From: an uncultured Faecalibacterium sp.
Lineage (GTDB): Bacteria; Bacillota; Clostridia; Oscillospirales; Ruminococcaceae
Direction of reading: 5' to 3'
Assembly (NCBI GenBank): GCA_900772565.1
Contig: CAAHET010000015.1
Location: forward strand, 1 to 27,068
DNA: 27,068 bases
In this document: piece after piece, positions 21,486 through 27,068 of the stretch
Layout: each line of letters starts with the position of its first letter
Numbering within the stretch: the first letter of the stretch is position 1
Position numbers and translations under genes: made by a program
Notes under the pieces: model-generated
The model's input: the letters and a program-made list of their open reading frames with translations, nothing else
Database searches by the model: none
Told to the model about the DNA's origin: nothing

Positions 21486-24400
21486 TTACTTATGCTTCTG
21501 CACTGCATAGAATGCTTCGATCTGTGCCTGCTCGCCGTCCAGACCACGCTCCTCTACCGAGGCGATGACCCGCAGCATGCGGTCGTAATCGTAAGGCAGC
21601 ACCTTTTTGAATTTGGGCAGGAACGCACTGAAATTATCCAAGATCTCCTTGCCGCGCGGAGAGCCGGTGGCCTCCACATGGGCGCGGATCAGCTCCTTCA
21701 GGGTGGCAACATCGTACTTATGCTCCACCGGCTCAAGGCTGACAGTCTCCTTGTTCACGCGCTGGTAGAAGTCCCAGTTCTCGTCCAGCACATAGGCAAT
21801 GCCGCCGGTCATACCGGCCGCAAAGTTCTTGCCGGTCTGGCCCAGCACCACCACGGTGCCGCCGGTCATGTACTCACAGCCGTGGTCGCCCACGCCCTCT
21901 ACAACGGCGGTAGCGCCGCTGTTGCGCACGCAGAAGCGTTCACCGGCCACACCGGAGATGAACGCCTTGCCGCTGGTAGCACCGTACAGCGCCACGTTGC
22001 CGGTGATGATGTTCTCCTCGGGCTTGAAGTCGATGCCCTGCGGCGGGCGCACGACGATCTTGCCGCCGGAAAGGCCCTTGCCCATGTAGTCGTTGCAGTC
22101 ACCCACTAGCTCCAGCGTCAGGCCGTTGGGGATAAAGGCACCAAAGCTCTGGCCGCCTGCACCGGTGCAGTGCACGGTGTACACATCGTCCGGCAGGTCG
22201 TTGCCGTATTTGCGGGTGATCTCGCTGCCAAAGATGGCACCAAAGGCGCGGTCCACGTTGGAAACATTCAGGCTGACGTTCTGGGGAGCCTTGCTGCCCA
22301 GCTTGAACTTCTTCATCAGCACCTTCATATCCAGCGTGTTTTCCAGATGGAAGTCGTAGCTGTCCTCCTTGATGAAGTGAACATTGCTGTTGGCAATGGC
22401 GGGGTTGTGCAGGATGCAGTCCAGATCCAGCTCCGCGGCGCGGCTGCCCGGAGCAGCGGGCTTGACCCGCAGCAGGTCGGTGCGGCCCACCAACTCGTCT
22501 ACGGTGCGCACGCCCAGCTTTGCCATGTACTCCCGCAGCTCCTCAGCCACAAAGGTGAGGTAGTTGATGATGTACTCCGGCTTGCCGCGGAAGTTCTTGC
22601 GCAGTTCGGGGTTTTGGGTGCAGATGCCCATGGGGCAGGTGTCCAGATTGCACACGCGCATCATCACGCAGCCCTCTGCCATCAGCAGGGTGGTGCCAAA
22701 GCCGAACTCCTCTGCGCCCAGCATACAGCTGATGGCCACATCCCGGCCGGACAGCAGCTTGGAGTCGCTCTCAATGCGCACGCGGGTGCGCAGGCCGTTC
22801 AGGATCAGGGTCTGGTGAGTCTCGGCGATGCCCAGCTCCCAAGGCAGACCGGCGTGCTTGATGGAGGTGCGGGGCGCAGCACCGGTGCCGCCGTCATAAC
22901 CGGACACCAGAATGACCTGTGCGCCGCCCTTGGCAACACCGGCGGCAATGGTGCCGACACCGGCCTCGCTGACCAGCTTGACGTTGATGTTGGCGTTGCG
23001 GTTGGCGTTTTTCAGATCGTAGATCAGCTCTGCCAGATCCTCGATGGAGTAGATATCGTGGTGGGGCGGGGGAGAGATGAGTCCCACGCCGGTGGTGCTG
23101 TGGCGGGTCTTGGCAATCCACGGGTACACCTTGGCACCGGGCAGGTTGCCGCCCTCGCCGGGCTTTGCGCCCTGTGCCAGCTTGATCTGGATCTCCTCGG
23201 CGCTGACCAGATACTTGCTGGTTACGCCAAAGCGGGCGGATGCCACCTGTTTGATCTTGGAATTGCTCTCGCTGTGGTAGCGCTCCTCGGGCTCGCCGCC
23301 CTCGCCGGTATTGCTGCGGCCGCCCAGACGGTTCAAGGCAATGGCAATGGTCTCGTGTGCTTCGCTGCTCAGTGCGCCGTAGCTCATGGCAGCGCCCTTG
23401 AACCGCTTGACGATGCTGGAGACAGGCTCTACCTCCTCCAGCGGGATGCCGCCGTCTGCGGCGTAGTTGAAGTCCAGCAGGCTGCGCAGATGCACGCCCT
23501 CGGCACCCATGTTGTCCACCGTCTGGGTAAACTGCTTGAAGGTGTCGTAATCGCCGGTGCGGCAGGCCTTCTGGAACAGGTGGATGGTCTGGGGGGTGAA
23601 CAGGTGCTCTTCCTTGCCGCTGCGGAACTTGTGGGCACCGCTGTCAGACAGCTCCATGTTGATATCCAGTCCCAGCGGGTCAAAGGCGGCATTGTGCTGT
23701 GCTTCCACATCGGCCTGAATATCTGCCATGCTCACACCGCCCACACGGCTCACCGTGCCGGTAAAGTATTTGTCAATGACCTCCTTCGAGATGCCCACAG
23801 CCTCAAAGATTTGGCTGCTCTGGTAGCTCTGGATGGTAGAAATGCCCATCTTGGAGGCGATCTTCACAATGCCGCTGAGGATGGCGTTGTCGTAGTCCTG
23901 CACGGCGGCGTAATAGTCCTTGTCCAGCAGACCTTCGTCGATCAGCTGACCGATGGTCTCGTGTGCCAGATAGGGGTTGATGGCGCAGGCACCGTAGCCC
24001 AGCAGGGTGGCAAAGTGGTGCACCTCCCGGGGCTCGGCGCTCTCCAAAATCAGTGCCAGTGCGGTGCTCTTTTTGGTGCGGATGAGGTACTGGGACACTG
24101 CCGAAACCGCCAGCAGGCTGGGGATGGTCACATGGTATTCATCCACGTCACGGTCGGACAGGATGATGATGTTTGCACCCTCCTTGTAGGCGCGGTCTAC
24201 TTCCAGGAATACCCGGTCGATGGCCTTTTCCAGACTGGTGTTCTTGTAGTAGTTGATGGACACCGTAGCAACCTTGAAGCCCGGCACGTTCATGTACTTG
24301 ATCTTCAACAGGTCGGTGTTGGTCAGGATGGGGTTGTGCACCTTGAGCACCTTGCAGTTCTCGGGCTTATCCTCCAGCAGGTTGCCGTGGGCACCGATGT

Positions 24401-26021
24401 AAACGCTGGTGGAGGTGACCACCTTCTCCCGGATGGCATCGATGGGCGGGTTCGTCACCTGTGCAAACCGCTGCTTGAAGTAGTTGAACAGCGGGGGATG
24501 CTGGCTGCTGAGCACAGCAAGCGGGGTGTCGGTACCCATGGCACCGGAAGGCTCTGCGCCCGCCCGCGCCATGGCAAGGATCATGGTGTTCACGTCCTCG
24601 TACTTGTAGCCGAACACCTTCTGCAGCCGGGTCAGCTGTTCGCCGGTGTAGCTTTCCACCTTCACGTTGGGAATCTTCAGCCCGCTCAGCTGTACCAGAT
24701 TGCGGTCGATCCACTCGCCGTAGGGCTCGCGGCTGGCGTAAAGCTCCTTCAGCTTCTCGTCGTCCACCACTTCGCCCTTGACGGTATCCACCAGCAGCAT
24801 CTTGCCGGGGCGCAGGCGCTCCTTGACCAGAATATTCTCCGGGTCGCATTCCAGCACGCCCACCTCAGAGGACAGGATCATGCGGCCGTCCTTGGTGATG
24901 TAATAGCGGCTGGGGCGCAGACCGTTGCGGTCCAGCACCGCGCCCATCACGTCGCCGTCCGAGAACAGGATGGCGGCGGGACCGTCCCAAGGCTCCAGCA
25001 TGGTGGCGTAGTACTGGTAGAAGTCCCGCTTTTTCTGGCTGATGTTCTTGTTGTTCTCCCACGGCTCGGGGATGGTGATCATCACAGCCAGCGGCAGATC
25101 CATGCCGTTCATCACCATGAACTCCAGCGCGTTATCCAGCATGGCGGAGTCCGAGCCGGAGGTGTTGATGATGGGCAGGATCTTGTTCATATCGTCCTGC
25201 AGAATGGGGCTGGAGATGCTCTCCTCGCGCGCCAGCATGGCGTCGGTGTTGCCCTTGATGGTATTGATCTCGCCGTTGTGCAGGATGAAGCGGTTGGGGT
25301 GTGCACGCATCCAGCTGGGGTTGGTGTTGGTAGAAAAGCGGCTATGCACCATGCCGATGGCGGATTCATAATCCGGGTCCTGCAGGTCGGCGTAGAAGCG
25401 GCGCAGGTCGTGCACGAGGAACATGCCCTTGTACACGATGGTGCGGCTGGACAGGCTGGGCACATAGGTGCCGTTGCTGGCCTGCTCGAACACGCGGCGC
25501 ACGATGTACAGGCGGCGGTCAAACTCGATGCCTTTGCTTACCTTGGCAGGTTTTTTGATGAAGCACTGCCAGATGGCGGGCATGCAGTCCCGTGCTTTCT
25601 GACCCACAGCGTCGGGGTCTACGGGCACTTCGCGCCATGCCAGAAACTCCAGCCCCTCCTTGCGGGTGACCACCTCGAACAGCTTCATGGCCTGTGCCCG
25701 CAGGTGCTCGTTCTGGGGGAAGAAGAACATGCCCACGCCGTACTCCCGCTCGTTGCCCAGCCGGATGTTCAGCTCCTCGGCAACCTTGGAGAAGAACTTG
25801 TGGCTGATCTGCAGCAGGATGCCTACGCCGTCGCCGGTCTTGCCCTCGGCGTCCTTGCCGGCGCGGTGCTCCAGCCGCTCCACGATGGACAGTGCATCGT
25901 CCACCGTCTGGTGGCTTTTACGTCCCTTGATGTCCACCACAGCGCCGATACCGCAGGCATCGTGCTCGAACTGTGGGTCGTACAGACCAAGGGTGGTTTT
26001 CTGCTCTGTAAAGTTTTCCAT
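21486..26021 (-). CDS. gltB: Glutamate synthase (NADPH) large subunit
   Basis: This 1511-residue enzyme makes two glutamates from glutamine and 2-oxoglutarate. The N-terminal glutamine amidotransferase (about residues 23-430) begins at C23 in HDACGIGAV, so residues 1-22 would be a removed propeptide. The FMN-binding synthase domain has PPPHHDIYSIEDL, GGTGAAPRTSIKHAGLPWE and the 3Fe-4S cysteines in CVMMRVCNLDTCPMGIC (about residue 1120). The C-terminal beta-helix has repeated Gly motifs (GLSGGKIVV, MTGGTVVVLG, AAGMTGGIAYV). ATG 26021 was chosen because AAGGA lies 11 nt before it; the frame continues to 26120 but that stretch holds the leader terminator. gltD follows. A large reading frame on the opposite strand is only its shadow. 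Confidence 0.96.
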   Translation of the reverse strand: MENFTEQKTTLGLYDPQFEHDACGIGAVVDIKGRKSHQTVDDALSIVERLEHRAGKDAEGKTGDGVGILLQISHKFFSKVAEELNIRLGNEREYGVGMFFFPQNEHLRAQAMKLFEVVTRKEGLEFLAWREVPVDPDAVGQKARDCMPAIWQCFIKKPAKVSKGIEFDRRLYIVRRVFEQASNGTYVPSLSSRTIVYKGMFLVHDLRRFYADLQDPDYESAIGMVHSRFSTNTNPSWMRAHPNRFILHNGEINTIKGNTDAMLAREESISSPILQDDMNKILPIINTSGSDSAMLDNALEFMVMNGMDLPLAVMITIPEPWENNKNISQKKRDFYQYYATMLEPWDGPAAILFSDGDVMGAVLDRNGLRPSRYYITKDGRMILSSEVGVLECDPENILVKERLRPGKMLLVDTVKGEVVDDEKLKELYASREPYGEWIDRNLVQLSGLKIPNVKVESYTGEQLTRLQKVFGYKYEDVNTMILAMARAGAEPSGAMGTDTPLAVLSSQHPPLFNYFKQRFAQVTNPPIDAIREKVVTSTSVYIGAHGNLLEDKPENCKVLKVHNPILTNTDLLKIKYMNVPGFKVATVSINYYKNTSLEKAIDRVFLEVDRAYKEGANIIILSDRDVDEYHVTIPSLLAVSAVSQYLIRTKKSTALALILESAEPREVHHFATLLGYGACAINPYLAHETIGQLIDEGLLDKDYYAAVQDYDNAILSGIVKIASKMGISTIQSYQSSQIFEAVGISKEVIDKYFTGTVSRVGGVSMADIQADVEAQHNAAFDPLGLDINMELSDSGAHKFRSGKEEHLFTPQTIHLFQKACRTGDYDTFKQFTQTVDNMGAEGVHLRSLLDFNYAADGGIPLEEVEPVSSIVKRFKGAAMSYGALSSEAHETIAIALNRLGGRSNTGEGGEPEERYHSESNSKIKQVASARFGVTSKYLVSAEEIQIKLAQGAKPGEGGNLPGAKVYPWIAKTRHSTTGVGLISPPPHHDIYSIEDLAELIYDLKNANRNANINVKLVSEAGVGTIAAGVAKGGAQVILVSGYDGGTGAAPRTSIKHAGLPWELGIAETHQTLILNGLRTRVRIESDSKLLSGRDVAISCMLGAEEFGFGTTLLMAEGCVMMRVCNLDTCPMGICTQNPELRKNFRGKPEYIINYLTFVAEELREYMAKLGVRTVDELVGRTDLLRVKPAAPGSRAAELDLDCILHNPAIANSNVHFIKEDSYDFHLENTLDMKVLMKKFKLGSKAPQNVSLNVSNVDRAFGAIFGSEITRKYGNDLPDDVYTVHCTGAGGQSFGAFIPNGLTLELVGDCNDYMGKGLSGGKIVVRPPQGIDFKPEENIITGNVALYGATSGKAFISGVAGERFCVRNSGATAVVEGVGDHGCEYMTGGTVVVLGQTGKNFAAGMTGGIAYVLDENWDFYQRVNKETVSLEPVEHKYDVATLKELIRAHVEATGSPRGKEILDNFSAFLPKFKKVLPYDYDRMLRVIASVEERGLDGEQAQIEAFYAVQKHK

Positions 26022-26059
26022 AGTCTTTCCCATCCTTTTTACTTGTTTGCTCACCGGGG

Positions 26060-26079
26060 GCTGCGGCACCCTCCGCAGC
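26060..26079 (-). promoter_or_regulatory. Second hexaloop hairpin in the gltB leader
   Basis: In the minus-strand RNA, GCUGCGG pairs with CCGCAGC around the hexaloop AGGGUG, which has A at loop position 1 and G at position 4. It lies between the leader terminator and the gltB ribosome binding site. Its relation to the first hexaloop is discussed in the findings. Confidence 0.45.
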
Positions 26080-26091
26080 TTTTTCCCCTGC

Positions 26092-26141
26092 AAAAAGAAA
26101 AAGACGCCCCGCAAGGGCATAGGATGCCCCTGCGGAACGCC
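26092..26141 (-). terminator. Leader terminator (attenuator) upstream of gltB
   Basis: In the minus-strand RNA an 18-bp stem with several G-U pairs (5' arm from 26141 to 26124, 3' arm from 26120 to 26103, loop CCU) is followed by UUUUUCUUUUU. It lies between the gltB promoter and gltB with no gene in between, so most transcripts should stop here unless the stem is prevented. Its 5' arm overlaps the hairpin at 26133-26150. Confidence 0.8.
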
Positions 26142-26150
26142 TTTGTTCCG
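26133..26150 (-). promoter_or_regulatory. Hexaloop hairpin overlapping the gltB leader terminator
   Basis: In the minus-strand RNA, CGGAAC pairs with GUUCCG around the hexaloop AAAGGC (A1, G4). The 3' arm and part of the loop are the start of the terminator 5' arm, so the two structures exclude each other and this one would act as antiterminator. Hairpins with A1/G4 hexaloops are the targets of ANTAR antiterminator proteins, which control nitrogen genes in several bacteria. Confidence 0.5.
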
Positions 26151-26159
26151 ATACCTGAT

Positions 26160-26187
26160 ATTATACAGATTCCTGAAAAATCTTCAA
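26160..26187 (-). promoter_or_regulatory. Promoter for gltBD
   Basis: Minus-strand TTGAAG (complement of 26182-26187), a 16-nt spacer and a perfect TATAAT (complement of 26160-26165) lie just upstream of the leader hairpins. Transcription should start near 26153. The rest of the 315-nt gap between gltB and gdhA (26190-26280) shows only a short CCGCC-TAC-GGCGG hairpin and no gene. Confidence 0.75.
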
Positions 26188-26280
26188 GTGACAGCTGCAC
26201 CAAATATGCTACACACATTGCGCCGCTTCTTGTGCGAGATGCCGCCTACGGCGGGCAATTGTACGTGTGTGACAAACAAT

Positions 26281-26322
26281 AAAAAGGGCTGCCGCACAGC
26301 AATATGTACAGCAACCCCTTGA
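26281..26322 (-). terminator. Intrinsic terminator after gdhA
   Basis: In the minus strand AAGGG-GTTGC pairs with GCGGC-(AG)-CCCTT, followed by TTTTTATT. It lies 15-56 nt after the gdhA stop and separates gdhA from the gltB promoter. Confidence 0.7.
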
Positions 26323-26336
26323 GATACAGAAAAAGC

Positions 26337-27068
26337 TTAGTAGGTGATGCCCTGTGCCATCATAGCGGTAGCAACCTTCAGGAAGCCGGCGCAGTTTGCA
26401 CCGACCATCAGGTTGCCCTCAGAACCGGCAGCCACAGAAGCGTCGTAGGAAGCGTGGAAGATGCCCTCCATGATGCCCTTCAGCTTGGCATCCACTTCCT
26501 CAAAGCTCCAGCTCAGGCGCTCGGAGTTCTGGCTCATCTCCAGACCGGAGGTAGCCACGCCGCCTGCGTTGGAAGCCTTTGCGGGTCCGTACAGGATGCC
26601 GTTGGACAGGTAGACCTCGATGGCCTCCGGGGTGCTGGGCATGTTAGCGCCTTCGCAGACCACGGTGCAGCCGCCCTTTACCAGAGCCTCGGCAGACTCC
26701 TTGTTGATCTCGTTCTGGGTAGCGCAGGGCAGGGCGATGTCGCAGGGCACAGTCCAAACCTTGCTGCAATCAGCCACATAGGTTGCACCCTCGTGGGTCT
26801 CGGCGTACTCCTTGATACGGCCGCGGCGCACTTCCTTCAGATCCTTGACGTAAGCCAGATCGATGCCGTTGGGGTCGTAGACATAGCCGTTGGAGTCGGA
26901 CATGGTAACCACCTTGGCACCCAGCTGGGTAGCCTTCTCGCAGGCGTAGATAGCCACGTTGCCGGAGCCGGAGATGACCACGGTCTTGCCCTCGAAGCTG
27001 TCGTTGCGCATGCACTTCAGAGCCTCGGCGGTGAAGTAGCACAGGCCGTAGCCGGTAGCCTCGGTACG
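26337..27068 (-). CDS. gdhA: NADP-specific glutamate dehydrogenase, C-terminal part (partial)
   Basis: The frame is open to the window edge and covers the last 243 residues of a protein that is normally about 445 residues; the N-terminal substrate-binding part lies outside. The visible part begins RTEATGYGLCYFTAEAL, the conserved hinge of hexameric bacterial GDH, then the Rossmann motif VISGSGNVAIYACEKA, LPCATQNEINKESAEAL, CEGANMPSTPEA and the C-terminal KASNAGGVATSGLEMSQNS. The enzyme makes glutamate from ammonium and 2-oxoglutarate. The methionine at 27011 is internal. It sits directly upstream of gltBD on the same strand but has its own terminator, so the low-affinity (GDH) and high-affinity (GS-GOGAT) pathways are neighbours under separate control. 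Confidence 0.97.
   Translation of the reverse strand, partial: RTEATGYGLCYFTAEALKCMRNDSFEGKTVVISGSGNVAIYACEKATQLGAKVVTMSDSNGYVYDPNGIDLAYVKDLKEVRRGRIKEYAETHEGATYVADCSKVWTVPCDIALPCATQNEINKESAEALVKGGCTVVCEGANMPSTPEAIEVYLSNGILYGPAKASNAGGVATSGLEMSQNSERLSWSFEEVDAKLKGIMEGIFHASYDASVAAGSEGNLMVGANCAGFLKVATAMMAQGITY

Noticed and set aside
26022..26120. N-terminal extension of GltB by 33 codons
   Set aside because: The extension covers the leader terminator and hairpins, and the short propeptide before C23 from ATG 26021 is normal for GltB.
22170..26282. A 1370-codon open frame on the plus strand opposite gltB
   Set aside because: gltB is a clear full-length enzyme gene on the minus strand. The plus frame has a Val/His/Leu/Gln-rich composition expected from reading GC-biased third positions backwards and no recognisable domain or fitting ribosome binding site.

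Overview
The window looks like chromosome of a GC-rich gut Clostridium-class bacterium, most likely Faecalibacterium or a close Oscillospiraceae/Ruminococcaceae relative. This is inferred from strong AGGAGG ribosome binding sites, TTGnnn-17-TAnAAT promoters, the gene repertoire (L21-L27-Obg-MrnC, YebC, uronate genes, TRAP transporter, zinc-ribbon kinase-like protein, GOGAT/GDH) and a compact palindromic repeat of a kind I associate with these genomes. No rRNA, tRNA, CRISPR array, transposase or prophage was seen.

Layout. Positions 1-5.1 kb are housekeeping: the end of rplU, rpmA, an 83-nt palindromic repeat, obgE, mrnC, a small Asn/Ser/Thr-rich protein on the minus strand, an RsmF-type rRNA methyltransferase and yebC. 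Positions 5.2-5.9 kb hold two small AT-richer hypothetical genes (one acidic coiled coil, one tail-anchored membrane protein). Positions 6.0-10.5 kb hold dsdA (minus) divergent from uxuA-uxuB (plus). Positions 10.6-18.0 kb hold a YcxB-like membrane protein (minus), then a histidine kinase, an AraC-type response regulator and a TRAP solute-binding lipoprotein whose reading frames overlap by 4 nt each, followed by a second TRAP binding protein with its own promoter region, dctQ and dctM. Positions 18.2-19.9 kb encode a zinc-ribbon/kinase-like/PASTA membrane protein. Positions 20.0-27.07 kb (minus) hold gltB-gltD and the 3' two thirds of gdhA.

How the genes fit together. UxuB and UxuA convert fructuronate to mannonate to 2-keto-3-deoxygluconate, so the nearby TRAP system is plausibly a sugar-acid (hexuronate-type) importer controlled by the kinase/regulator pair, with the first binding protein possibly serving the sensor. 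GltBD and GdhA are the two routes of ammonium assimilation into glutamate.

Most interesting: (1) the PASTA 'kinase' lacks the catalytic HRD aspartate (HRG) and the DFG aspartate (AGY), so it is predicted to be a pseudokinase; (2) gltB has a promoter-proximal intrinsic terminator whose 5' arm overlaps a perfect hairpin with hexaloop AAAGGC, and a second hexaloop hairpin (AGGGUG) lies further downstream; both have A1 and G4 as in ANTAR-protein targets, although the layout is not the classical one; (3) repeated GACATTTTTCGAAA-type sites, two helical turns apart, precede the second TRAP binding protein and look like response-regulator sites.
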